A stretch of DNA of 64,000 nucleotides, from positions 28,288 through 92,287 of the forward strand of contig CALUVL010000006.1 in the NCBI GenBank assembly GCA_944324225.1. Reading direction: 5' to 3'. Position 1 is the first letter of the stretch; every line of letters starts with the position of its first letter. The notes under the pieces were generated by a model. The model had not been told where the DNA came from, made no database searches, and saw nothing but the letters and a program-made list of their open reading frames with translations. Of this stretch, positions 8,385 to 16,380 are shown piece by piece. Source of the DNA: Candidatus Gastranaerophilales bacterium. GTDB lineage: Bacteria > Cyanobacteriota > Vampirovibrionia > Gastranaerophilales > Gastranaerophilaceae. Made by a program: the position numbers and the translations under genes.

Positions 8385-8975
8385 ATGAATGACAGCGAAA
8401 AAAATACAATTATAGTCGGAGTGCTAAGCTTAGTATTAATTTCAATAATGCTTTTCAGCAACGGCGATTTTGATGAATACGGAAACTTTACGGGGACCAA
8501 ATACGGAGATTTCGGGACTACACAAATCACCGATAATTTATATGTTGACAATATTAATGAAGGTCCTATGAACTTTGATGAAGCTGAAGAATACTGCTAT
8601 CACAGAGGGATGGAGCTTCCAACCAGAGAACAGGCCTGGGAAATGTGGCGGGCATCAGCTAATTGTAAAATTTCAATGGTTTTGAATAATCACATTATTA
8701 AAGACAAACAAACTTTTCTAAAATCCTGCCACAACCTTGATCAGGGCTGTCTGGTTCCGGCAAATCAGGTAAATTATTTCTGCAATGCAAATAAAGATCT
8801 CTTGTTTTTGGATGAAAAAGTTTACCGCTACGGACAATACTGGTTAAAAGATAAATTTGACAAAAACGGGCATTATACAGCCAACTTCATTAACGGAATG
8901 TCAAATGCTTACGCTGATAACATAAAACTTCTCGGTGTAAGATGCGTAAGAACAATTGCCCCTTCGACCAAATAA
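8385..8975 (+). CDS. N-terminally anchored protein with lectin-like (DUF1566/FGE-type) domain
   Basis: A single hydrophobic segment at residues 9-24 acts as an uncleaved anchor or signal. The exported part shows A-E-E-Y-C-Y-H-R-G-M-E-L-P-T-R-E-Q near residue 65, Y-W-L-K near 152, and a terminal L-L-G-V-R-C-V-R. This layout (Y-C...G..LPT ... YW ... VRCVR) is seen in DUF1566 and formylglycine-enzyme-like C-type-lectin folds. Paired cysteines suggest disulfides outside the cytoplasm. It starts 4 nt after the mutase stop with no clear ribosome site, so translation is probably coupled. Role unknown, likely envelope-associated. Confidence 0.68.
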   Translation: MNDSEKNTIIVGVLSLVLISIMLFSNGDFDEYGNFTGTKYGDFGTTQITDNLYVDNINEGPMNFDEAEEYCYHRGMELPTREQAWEMWRASANCKISMVLNNHIIKDKQTFLKSCHNLDQGCLVPANQVNYFCNANKDLLFLDEKVYRYGQYWLKDKFDKNGHYTANFINGMSNAYADNIKLLGVRCVRTIAPSTK

Positions 8976-9126
8976 ATGCTTGATTTAATTTTTTTTTGAT
9001 GTTAGTATAAATTTTGTCAGAAAAGTTACTCACGAATATGAATTCCAATAGCTTGAAAACAGCTTTGTTTTGGCATGTTCGAAAAAGAATAGATGTTTTA
9101 TTAAATTAATATGAAAGGTAAAATCA

Positions 9127-9774
9127 ATGGATTTAGAAAACAAAGATGAAATTTCTTCAGAAGTAACAGAAACTGTAACCGAAGCAGTTGAAGAAGTTGT
9201 AGAATCAGTAGATTCAACAGAAGAAGAAAAACCTGCAAGAGGCAGAAAAGGCCGCGGCAGAAAACAAAAAATTGAAACAGTAGAAGAAAAACCGCAAAGC
9301 GAATGGACAGAAAGAGTTGTTCAAATCAGCCGTGTAACCAAGGTTGTTAAAGGCGGTAAAAAATTAAGCTTCCGTGCAATCGTAATTGTCGGAAACCAAA
9401 AAGGCCAGGTAGGCGTAGGATGCGCAAAAGCATCTGAAGTTATCATTGCTATTCAAAAAGCAATTGCAGACGGCCGCAAAAACCTTATCACAGTACCGAT
9501 TTTCAAAACAACAATTCCGCATCCGATTACAGGACGTTCAGGTGCAGGTGCCGTAATGCTCAGACCAGCTTCTCAAGGTACAGGTATTATCGCCGGCGGT
9601 GCGGTTCGTTCAGTTCTTGAACTTGCAGGTATTGAAAACATTCTTTCAAAATCTTTAGGTTCAAAATCTCCGCTTAACGCAGCAAACGCAACAATTGCCG
9701 CTTTGAAAGCTCTTACACCTTTCAGCGACGTTGCTAAAAAACGCGGTTTGACAATGGCTGAACTTTTAAACTAA
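9127..9774 (+). CDS. rpsE: 30S ribosomal protein S5 with acidic/basic N-terminal extension
   Basis: S5 of the small ribosomal subunit, involved in decoding fidelity. The conserved body starts near residue 58 ([18 protein letters not shown]) and includes G-V-G-x-A-K-A-S-E-V and the C-terminal S5 domain with [13 protein letters not shown]. The first ~57 residues are an extension, first Glu/Val-rich then R-G-R-K-G-R-G-R-K. Typical bacterial S5 is about 165-175 residues, here 215. It heads a short rpsE-rpmD-rplO-secY cluster. The usual upstream spc genes (rplR, rplF, rpsH) are absent. Confidence 0.96.
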   Translation: MDLENKDEISSEVTETVTEAVEEVVESVDSTEEEKPARGRKGRGRKQKIETVEEKPQSEWTERVVQISRVTKVVKGGKKLSFRAIVIVGNQKGQVGVGCAKASEVIIAIQKAIADGRKNLITVPIFKTTIPHPITGRSGAGAVMLRPASQGTGIIAGGAVRSVLELAGIENILSKSLGSKSPLNAANATIAALKALTPFSDVAKKRGLTMAELLN

Positions 9775-9857
9775 CCGGAAGGTTAATTGTTTAAAAAAAT
9801 TTAAAAGCGACCATTAAATATAAGTCACAGATAAAACAATAAAAAGGAATTAACAAA

Positions 9858-10040
9858 ATGGCAGATAAAAAATTAAAAATTAAATTGGTTAAAAGCCTTA
9901 TAGGTGCTTCCGAAGCTCAAAGAAAAGTTGTAAGAGGCCTTGGCTTTACAAAGAAAGATCAGGTTGTTGAACACGCAGACAGTGCAACAATCAGAGGTAT
10001 GATCAACAAAGTTCCGCACTTATTGGAAGTTGCAGAATAA
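9858..10040 (+). CDS. rpmD: 50S ribosomal protein L30
   Basis: Small L30 protein of the large subunit, 60 residues as expected. Motifs: K-L-V-K-S-L-I-G-A near the start, then R-K-V-V-R-G-L-G-F and the terminal I-R-G-M-I-N-K-V-P-H-L-L-E-V. It sits between rpsE and rplO in the standard spc order, with an AAGGAAT-type ribosome site. The intergenic gaps of 60-83 nt are wider than in many spc operons, but no terminator interrupts the cluster. Confidence 0.95.
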   Translation: MADKKLKIKLVKSLIGASEAQRKVVRGLGFTKKDQVVEHADSATIRGMINKVPHLLEVAE

Positions 10041-10100
10041 ATTTTAATACTGCGTAAGTTAACGCGAGCGGTACACATTTAAAATAAAGGAAAAAGAAAA

Positions 10101-10553
10101 ATGACAGATATGATTACATTAGAAAACTTGCAGCCGGCAGAAGGCTCAACCCACAAAATTAAAAGAGTAGGCAGAGGTCGTTCATCAGGCAGAGGTAAAA
10201 CATCTTGCCGCGGCCACAACGGTGAAGGCCAAAGATCAGGTAGCTCTTCTAAAAGAGGATTTGAAGGCGGTCAGATGCCTTCATACAGAAGATTACCCAA
10301 ATTAAAAGGCTTCCAGGTGTATAAAAAACCTGTATCTGCTGAAATTAATGTTGGCAGACTTGCTCAGTTAGGAATTAAAGAAGTTACTCTTGCTACTCTT
10401 AAAGAAGCAGGAAAAGCTCATCCTACAGCTGACTTGCTGAGAATTCTCGGAAACGGTGAAATCAGCGAAGCCATCACTGTAAAAGCCAATTACGTTTCAC
10501 CATCAGCAAAAGAAAAAATAGAAAAAGCAGGCGGAAAGGTTGAGTTAATATAA
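10101..10553 (+). CDS. rplO: 50S ribosomal protein L15
   Basis: L15 of the large subunit. The N-terminal half is the usual Gly/Arg/Ser-rich, loop-forming tail (R-V-G-R-G-R-S-S-G-R-G-K-T-S-C-R-G-H). It is followed by the F-E-G-G-Q-M-P motif, R-R-L-P-K-L-K-G-F, and a globular C-terminal domain ending in A-G-G-K-V-E-L-I. Length 150 is normal. The stop overlaps the secY start by one base (TAATG), so the two are translationally coupled. A second in-frame ATG three codons in is possible, but the first has the better AAAGGAAAA context. Confidence 0.95.
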   Translation: MTDMITLENLQPAEGSTHKIKRVGRGRSSGRGKTSCRGHNGEGQRSGSSSKRGFEGGQMPSYRRLPKLKGFQVYKKPVSAEINVGRLAQLGIKEVTLATLKEAGKAHPTADLLRILGNGEISEAITVKANYVSPSAKEKIEKAGGKVELI

Positions 10554-11890
10554 TGGCGCAAGGAATAAAAATGCCGACAACAGATGATTTGATGTCAATG
10601 TGGCAGGCTTCAGGCTTGAAACAAAAAATCATTTTTACATTTTTAATGATTGCGGCTTTCAGGTTTGGGGTTCAGATGCCTTTGTACGGGATAAACAATC
10701 AGGTATTTGCCAACATTGCGCAGGGAAATAATATCATTGGATTTCTTGATTTATTTTCAGGCGGTGCTTTAGGCAAAGTATCAATATTCGCACTTGGTAT
10801 CGGACCTTACATCACGGCATCAATCATCATGCAGCTTGTTTCTGTAGTAATTCCTTCACTGGAAAAACTCCAGAAAGAAGAAGGCGAAGCCGGCAGACGT
10901 AAATTATCACAATATACCCGTGTATTTACCGTGGTTCTGGCAGTATTCCAGTCAATAGTATTTATGCTGTTTATGCGACATCTGCCTGGAGCTATTGCAC
11001 CTAATGTAAATCACTTTATGTTTTATATTAGTTCAATAGCAGTACTTACAGCAGGGTCAATACTTGTAATGTGGATTTCGGAATTGATAACCGAAAAAGG
11101 CATCGGAAACGGCGGATCATTAATAATCTTTGTTGGTATCCTATCCGGGATTCCAGTATATGCCTCCAGAACTTTTGAAATGGTTCAGAAAAGCACTGCT
11201 ATGCAGTTAGGATTACTTGGATTACTTACTATATTCTTTGTTACAATGATTTTTATTGTAATTATGCAGGAAGCCGTAAGAAAGGTAGTAATTGTAAATC
11301 CCAAAAGACAGGTCGGAAACAAAGTTTACGGCGGTATGAATTCTTATATTCCGTTTAAACTTAACCCCGGCGGTGTTATGCCTATCATCTTTGCTATAGC
11401 AATATTGCTTTTCCCTTCAACTGTTCTAAGCATTGTTGGACAGGCAAACTTTAACTCCGTGGCAGTTAAAAATTTCGTTGTCAAATTAACAACAATCATG
11501 AGTCCTGACGGAATTGTATATTATGGACTGTATTTTCTGTTAATCGTTGCATTGACATTCTTCTATGCATCAATTATGCCAAATATGCAGCCCAAAGATA
11601 TTGCAAACAACCTTAAAAAATACGGATCCTCAATTCCTGGTATAAAGCCGGGCAAACCGACAGCAGATGCTCTTGATAAAATATTATCAAAAACAACGTT
11701 TATCGGTGCTATGGGGCTTGGTATTATTGCGCTGGTTCCGTCTTTTGCTAGTTACATTACAAACATAAAAACACTGCAAGGTATCGGAGCTACATCTTTG
11801 ATAATCATGGTAGGTGTTGCGCTTGATTTAATTAATCAAGTTAGAACCCACCTGCTTGCAAGAAATTATGAATCATTCTTGAAAGAATAA
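10553..11890 (+). CDS. secY: Preprotein translocase subunit SecY
   Basis: Central channel of the Sec translocon in the inner membrane. Ten hydrophobic helices are recognisable over 445 residues. Hallmarks include the first-helix R-F-G-V-Q-M-P-L-Y-G-I region, L-G-I-G-P-Y-I-T-A-S-I-I-M-Q, the cytoplasmic loop G-N-G-G-S-L-I-I-F, and P-G-x-R/K-P-G-K-P-T in the late loop. It is coupled to rplO and closes the cluster. The next feature is a strong terminator, so adk, map and infA do not follow as they do in many bacteria. Confidence 0.97.
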   Translation: MAQGIKMPTTDDLMSMWQASGLKQKIIFTFLMIAAFRFGVQMPLYGINNQVFANIAQGNNIIGFLDLFSGGALGKVSIFALGIGPYITASIIMQLVSVVIPSLEKLQKEEGEAGRRKLSQYTRVFTVVLAVFQSIVFMLFMRHLPGAIAPNVNHFMFYISSIAVLTAGSILVMWISELITEKGIGNGGSLIIFVGILSGIPVYASRTFEMVQKSTAMQLGLLGLLTIFFVTMIFIVIMQEAVRKVVIVNPKRQVGNKVYGGMNSYIPFKLNPGGVMPIIFAIAILLFPSTVLSIVGQANFNSVAVKNFVVKLTTIMSPDGIVYYGLYFLLIVALTFFYASIMPNMQPKDIANNLKKYGSSIPGIKPGKPTADALDKILSKTTFIGAMGLGIIALVPSFASYITNIKTLQGIGATSLIIMVGVALDLINQVRTHLLARNYESFLKE

Positions 11891-11915
11891 TTACATAGTT
11901 TATAATTTTTATAAT

Positions 11916-11951
11916 AAAAAATAGCCTCATATCCTTTGGGGCTATTTTTTT
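11916..11951 (+). terminator. Intrinsic terminator after secY
   Basis: An 11-bp stem (AAAAAATAGCC at 11916-11926 with its complement at 11940-11950), a 13-nt loop and a run of seven T. It ends the rpsE-secY unit. Confidence 0.85.
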
Positions 11952-12044
11952 ATGAAAAAATAGCAGTTTTCTGCAATGAAAATAGGCAAAAAATTAAATA
12001 TTATAAAATTGTAAATCCTCAACTCTTCTGATTGCTCAGTTTAT

Positions 12045-12070
12045 GCCCCTTCAAAAGGGGCTTTTCTTTT
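12045..12070 (+). terminator. Second terminator, possible end of a short RNA
   Basis: GCCCCTT, 3-nt loop, AAGGGGC, then CTTTTCTTTT. It is about 95 nt beyond the secY terminator with no gene between, so it is either a back-up terminator or the 3' end of a small transcript. Confidence 0.75.
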
Positions 12071-12087
12071 ACGAATTGTTAATATTT

Positions 12088-12116
12088 TTGCTTTTTTCTT
12101 TGAATTAAGGTATTAT
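12088..12116 (+). promoter_or_regulatory. Promoter of PilZ gene
   Basis: TTGCTT, 17-bp spacer, TATTAT. The predicted start near 12123 leaves a 27-nt leader containing GAAAGGG before the ATG. Confidence 0.6.
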
Positions 12117-12150
12117 ATCTGCATAAACACAGCTTTGAAAGGGTAAATAC

Positions 12151-12747
12151 ATGAGAGAATTAATTGAGAACAATCAGCGTATTACAATGGTTACATATGA
12201 CTTCAGAAATGCAAATAAGGGCACTATTGTTGATGTTCAGCCGGACAATTTCACTATTGAACTTGACTATGATCCTAAAGGTGTCTTAAAAAGTAATTAC
12301 TGCGAATTTTATACTCAAACTTCAAATGGTATTTTATACTTTGACTCCTATGCAAAAGAAATTGAAGGAAGAAAAGTTACAATTGCAAGCCCTGCCAAAC
12401 ATAAGTTTTTGCAAAGACGTCGTTTTACCCGTATAAAATATATGCACGACCTTAAGCTTGTTTGCGACGGCAATTCTTATGACATTTCAACCCTTGATAT
12501 ATCTGCAGGCGGTATGAAATTCATCACTCATTGCAAACTGGATATAGAAAATGAATATAGCATTACACTTCCCCTTTCGGATGAAATATGCGTTGAATGC
12601 ATCTTTTCACCTATAAGAATTGAAAAAAATATGAATGGTGAAAGTGGTTACACAGTATCAGGCGAATTTAAATTTACTGACAACAAGATTAAACTTACAA
12701 TTATCCAATATTGTTCAAAACGCAGTCTTGAAATATCTAACAAATAA
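12151..12747 (+). CDS. PilZ domain protein, likely cyclic-di-GMP receptor
   Basis: A YcgR-like layout: an N-terminal beta-rich domain (about residues 1-85) followed by a PilZ domain. The two ligand motifs are present: R-R-F-T-R (R90xxxR94) and D-I-S-A-G-G (116-121), which bind c-di-GMP in characterised PilZ proteins. No membrane segment is seen, so it is cytosolic. No flagellar genes lie nearby. Pilus-like genes occur elsewhere in the window, so control of pili or envelope polysaccharide is as plausible as a flagellar brake. The next gene begins 11 nt downstream, suggesting co-transcription with the decarboxylase-like gene. Confidence 0.85.
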   Translation: MRELIENNQRITMVTYDFRNANKGTIVDVQPDNFTIELDYDPKGVLKSNYCEFYTQTSNGILYFDSYAKEIEGRKVTIASPAKHKFLQRRRFTRIKYMHDLKLVCDGNSYDISTLDISAGGMKFITHCKLDIENEYSITLPLSDEICVECIFSPIRIEKNMNGESGYTVSGEFKFTDNKIKLTIIQYCSKRSLEISNK

Positions 12748-12758
12748 GAGGCAATAAA

Positions 12759-13796
12759 TTGAGTCTTATACAATTGTTTCGTAAAAAGAGTCATAATGCC
12801 TTATTTACAACACCTTCCCACGGGCAGAATTTTTTTATTGTAAATAAATTCAGACAATTTTACAAATTTGATATTTCAGAAACGGATACTCACAATCCGG
12901 AAGAAGGCTTAAGACTGGCTCAGGATAAAGCTGCGCAAATATATGGAACAAAATACACAAGCTTTCTTACAAACGGCTCCTCAAGCGGAATTATAGCAGC
13001 TGTCCTTGCCGCAACAGAACCAGAGAACAAGGTGCTTATACATGAAGATGCACACCAATCACATCTGAATGCCGTAAAACTTGCAGGGTGCAAACCTGTT
13101 TTTTATAAACTTCCGGTTAATAACGAGTGGGGCGCTTACGATAAAAACACTCCTGAAATACTTGAACCATATTTGAAAACCAATAAAATAAAGGCTGTGA
13201 TAATTACATCCCCGACTTATGAAGGGTTTGTATCAGATGTTCAGGCAATAAAGGATTTGTGCAAAGAATACGGCGCATATTTAATTACTGATGAAGCGCA
13301 TGGAGCATTGTATCCTTTTTCGGATGAACTTCCTCAAAGTGCAGTAAAAATTTCCGATTTTACAGTCCAATCTCTCCACAAAACAGCAGGCGGACTTAAT
13401 CCAACAGCACTGCTTCATTCAAATTGTGAAATCAACCCTGCAAAAGCCTTGAGCATGATAAATACAACATCTCCATCATACCCGCTTCTTGCAACAATTG
13501 AGGCGAATATAAATTTTCTAAACAGTTCATGCGGGCGAAAAAAGATTAACGAACTTATTCAAAATATTAAAAACTTAAAAAATTCATGTTCAAATATTGA
13601 ATTCGGCGGAGATGATATAACTAAAATCCTTATAAAATCAAAAAAATTAACAGGCGATGAGATTTCAGAAAAACTTTACTTGGATTTTGGAATAGAAGAT
13701 GAAAGAAACAATTCAAAATCCGTGCTTTTGCTTTGCGGAATAGGCACATCATACAAAAAACTTTTACGCTTGCAAAAAGCTCTTTTAAAAATGTAA
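12759..13796 (+). CDS. Short Orn/Lys/Arg decarboxylase-like PLP enzyme
   Basis: Fold-type I PLP enzyme matching the major domain of the Orn/Lys/Arg decarboxylase family. Seen: the N-terminal P-S-H-G-Q motif; the cofactor loop T-N-G-S-S-S-G near residue 71; D-E-A-H (178-181), whose Asp contacts the pyridine nitrogen; and the Schiff-base Lys in S-L-H-K-T-A-G (Lys208). The family usually runs 450-490 residues or more. This one stops at 345 and appears to lack most of the C-terminal domain, so activity and substrate are uncertain. The start is TTG with an AGAGGC site upstream. It could make polyamines, or be a repurposed PLP protein. Confidence 0.8.
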   Translation: MSLIQLFRKKSHNALFTTPSHGQNFFIVNKFRQFYKFDISETDTHNPEEGLRLAQDKAAQIYGTKYTSFLTNGSSSGIIAAVLAATEPENKVLIHEDAHQSHLNAVKLAGCKPVFYKLPVNNEWGAYDKNTPEILEPYLKTNKIKAVIITSPTYEGFVSDVQAIKDLCKEYGAYLITDEAHGALYPFSDELPQSAVKISDFTVQSLHKTAGGLNPTALLHSNCEINPAKALSMINTTSPSYPLLATIEANINFLNSSCGRKKINELIQNIKNLKNSCSNIEFGGDDITKILIKSKKLTGDEISEKLYLDFGIEDERNNSKSVLLLCGIGTSYKKLLRLQKALLKM

Positions 13797-13895
13797 CAAT
13801 TTGTAATAATTTGCTGATATTTATTAAAGAAACACATTAATAAAGCCGTTACCATAGGTAAGAATATTTACTAACGAAAGGAAACGGCGTAAACT

Positions 13896-15842
13896 ATGGG
13901 AATGGCAGCATCACAAGCCAGATTGTTATCAATAACATCTCGTATGTCTGACAACGAATTGCGGGCACAGTTGATTAACAATGCCAAAATACGCCTTACT
14001 GAAGATTCATCAAAAGCCAGTGAAAAATATATAAGTGCTTTGAACCAAACTCAGCTTATGATGTCAAATAAAGATGCAGCTGGAAACGATTTGTATCAGC
14101 AGTTGACATTTAATAACCTGACTGCATACAGTTCATACAACAACCAGTACGGATTAATTAACAAATCCGGAGAAATGGTTGTAAGCGAACTTGATGCTGC
14201 AAAATATGAAAATGCAATAAAAGCAGCTGAAGGAAATGACGATACAGATGCCCTAACTGAATTTTTAAAACAATACGGATTAGAAAAAGACACAACTTCA
14301 TACTGGGAATCAAACGGTCTTGATGAAGATCTTAAAGCCCGCTATGAAGGTGATATTGAATATGATGCAAACGGAAACCGTGTATCCGGACTTCACTATG
14401 GATATGAAATGTCAAAAACATCTCAGGCTTATGGTATCTACGAACAACTTCTTGATGACTACACTAAAGCTGATGACGATTACACAAGTGCTGTTATCAA
14501 GCAGATGAAGAAATACTTGTACGATGATAAGGCATATAAGGCAATGTACACTGCCGTAAGTAATGGCACACAAACCTCTAATATTTCAGGATCTGAAGCT
14601 GCTTTGAATTTTCTGGAACAATTGCTTAATGAACTTGTGAATGATAATCAGCTTGATCCAAATAGCAATGATAAAACTAAAACTTTTTATGAAAATATGC
14701 AGTATTTGTTGAATGACACGGTACAGTTTAACGGAAGCGGCGGTGCCACTGTAACTAATCAACTTGGCATAACACAAAATGAAGATGGCTCATACAATTT
14801 AGGTGGTATATTTACATTAACAAGCAACGGTTCGGGCGGATACACTGTAACAGGTACTTCTACTGATGATGGAGTCACTTATAGCGTCGGTTCTGTGAGC
14901 GGAAATACATTTACATACACAATTACAGAAACAGAAACGGACGAATCTGGTAATACAACTACTAAAACCTCAAATGGAACCTGCACATTTGATCTGACAA
15001 ACATGCTTGCAGAAACTAAAGAGGAGGCCTCAGTTGAAGAAGTTGCACAACAGATACAATATATATACAAATATTTCGATTCAAATATAATATCTCAAAT
15101 GAACAGAGATGCATTTGCTGACAGCGCTGCGACAGAAAAGGCAGCATATGAAGCTGCAGCAAAACAGTTGTCAATATTTATATTCGGATATGATATCGGT
15201 TCTGAAAATTATGGCAATCTTGATGATATGGAATGGATTATCAATGAAAGCGGAATTCCGACCACAAACCTTGACAGCACTTCAACTGTAACAATTAACC
15301 AGGTAATCGGCGGGGTAGAACAGCCTGTACAATATCAGACAAACTTTGAAGCTGTTAAGGATGTATACCTTATAGAAAATATGATTGCTGAATACGGTGC
15401 ACCCAAATACACCTGGATAGATAAAAACAATCCTGATGAAAACGCAGATGCAAAAGCTCAATGGTATACAAATATCTTTAATAAAATGAATGAAGACGGG
15501 TATCAAACGATTTCCCAAGAACTTGCTTCAAGCAGTGAATGGATACAATATGCATTTGAAAGCGGACTTTTAAGTATGATTCAGGTTGACGATGAATTTA
15601 ACTGGGTTTCAACAATGTATTCAAACTGCAGCGATATAACTGAAGATACAATAGATTTACTTGTAACTCAGGCTGAAGCTGAATATACCAGAGAAACAAA
15701 TAAAATTCAGGCAAAAGACAAGCTGTACGACCTAGAATTGAAAAATATTGATACTGAACATGAAGCTCTTCAAACCGAATATGATTCAATTAAATCAGCC
15801 TTAGATAAAAACGTTGAAAGAATGTTTAAATACTTTAGCTAG
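13896..15842 (+). CDS. Large lineage-type protein (M-G-M-A-A-S-Q-A-R family)
   Basis: A 648-residue protein with the N-terminus M-G-M-A-A-S-Q-A-R-L-L-S-I-T-S-R, an opening I associate with repeated hypothetical proteins of this lineage. The body is acidic and rich in Asn, Thr, Asp and Gly. A Gly/Ser/Thr-rich beta segment (about residues 270-365) resembles an inserted surface domain. The C-terminus is a helical coiled coil (E-H-E-A-L-Q-T-E-Y-D-S-I-K-S-A-L-D-K). Helical termini around a variable centre recall axial or filament proteins, but no flagellin, hook or pilus family was recognised. No signal peptide is seen. A GAAAGG ribosome site is about 12 nt upstream. Function unknown. Confidence 0.7.
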   Translation: MGMAASQARLLSITSRMSDNELRAQLINNAKIRLTEDSSKASEKYISALNQTQLMMSNKDAAGNDLYQQLTFNNLTAYSSYNNQYGLINKSGEMVVSELDAAKYENAIKAAEGNDDTDALTEFLKQYGLEKDTTSYWESNGLDEDLKARYEGDIEYDANGNRVSGLHYGYEMSKTSQAYGIYEQLLDDYTKADDDYTSAVIKQMKKYLYDDKAYKAMYTAVSNGTQTSNISGSEAALNFLEQLLNELVNDNQLDPNSNDKTKTFYENMQYLLNDTVQFNGSGGATVTNQLGITQNEDGSYNLGGIFTLTSNGSGGYTVTGTSTDDGVTYSVGSVSGNTFTYTITETETDESGNTTTKTSNGTCTFDLTNMLAETKEEASVEEVAQQIQYIYKYFDSNIISQMNRDAFADSAATEKAAYEAAAKQLSIFIFGYDIGSENYGNLDDMEWIINESGIPTTNLDSTSTVTINQVIGGVEQPVQYQTNFEAVKDVYLIENMIAEYGAPKYTWIDKNNPDENADAKAQWYTNIFNKMNEDGYQTISQELASSSEWIQYAFESGLLSMIQVDDEFNWVSTMYSNCSDITEDTIDLLVTQAEAEYTRETNKIQAKDKLYDLELKNIDTEHEALQTEYDSIKSALDKNVERMFKYFS

Positions 15843-15874
15843 AATGCTTTTTTTAAGACCTTTTAGCTCATTCT

Positions 15875-15908
15875 TTACATAATCTTAATCGATATAAAGA
15901 TTATGTAA
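15875..15908. repeat. Perfect 12-bp inverted repeat
   Basis: TTACATAATCTT, a 10-nt spacer, then AAGATTATGTAA. No T-run follows on either strand, so an operator or mRNA-stabilising stem is as likely as a terminator. It lies between the large lineage-type gene and the small HEAT-like gene. Confidence 0.6.
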
Positions 15909-15976
15909 GGAAATCCTGATAAGCTCAATTTTGAATTATAATAATAATATAGTTAAGAAAGAAATTGGAGATTATC

Positions 15977-16261
15977 ATGGAATCAGTAAAAGAAATTCTT
16001 ACAAAATTGGAAAATGCAGATAATTCAGTAAAAAGCGAAGTCGAAAATATGCTTGTTAAATGCGGAACTTCAGCACTTCCTCAGCTTGTAGACCAGCTTC
16101 AGGTAGTAAGAGGCATCAAAAGAGGTGTTGTAGCAATGACTTTAATCAGACTCGGTGACGCTTCTATTAAGTATCTAGAAAATGCTGCAAAACAAAATAA
16201 AGATTTTGAATGGGTTGCTGAATATCTGATTCGTGAAATCAAAGGCGAAATTGCCGCATAA
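15977..16261 (+). CDS. Small HEAT-like helical protein (94 aa)
   Basis: All-helical protein with HEAT/armadillo-like character: L-V-K-C-G-T-S-A-L-P-Q-L-V-D-Q-L and G-V-V-A-M-T-L-I-R-L-G-D-A-S read like successive helix pairs. A TTG 12 nt upstream is in frame. The ATG is preferred because the same TTGGAG then serves as its ribosome site, 6 nt away. It stands alone between an inverted repeat and a terminator. It is probably a protein-interaction module. No partner can be named. Confidence 0.7.
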   Translation: MESVKEILTKLENADNSVKSEVENMLVKCGTSALPQLVDQLQVVRGIKRGVVAMTLIRLGDASIKYLENAAKQNKDFEWVAEYLIREIKGEIAA

Positions 16262-16284
16262 GTTTATAATTTTACATTTATATT

Positions 16285-16315
16285 AAAAAAGGACACTTAA
16301 TATGTGTCCTTTTTT
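16285..16315 (+). terminator. Intrinsic terminator
   Basis: A 12-bp perfect stem AAAAAAGGACAC / GTGTCCTTTTTT with a 7-nt loop. The T-run is part of the right arm. Confidence 0.88.
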
Positions 16316-16365
16316 GTTTGTGCATAAAATATTTCAAATTATACAAAGACAAATTTAATAAATAA

Positions 16366-16374
16366 TGATATAAT
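16366..16374 (+). promoter_or_regulatory. Extended -10 promoter, probable leaderless start
   Basis: TGATATAAT is an extended -10. It ends 7 nt before the ATG at 16381, so transcription should begin at the start codon. No ribosome site is present. Confidence 0.65.
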
Positions 16375-16380
16375 CAACTT

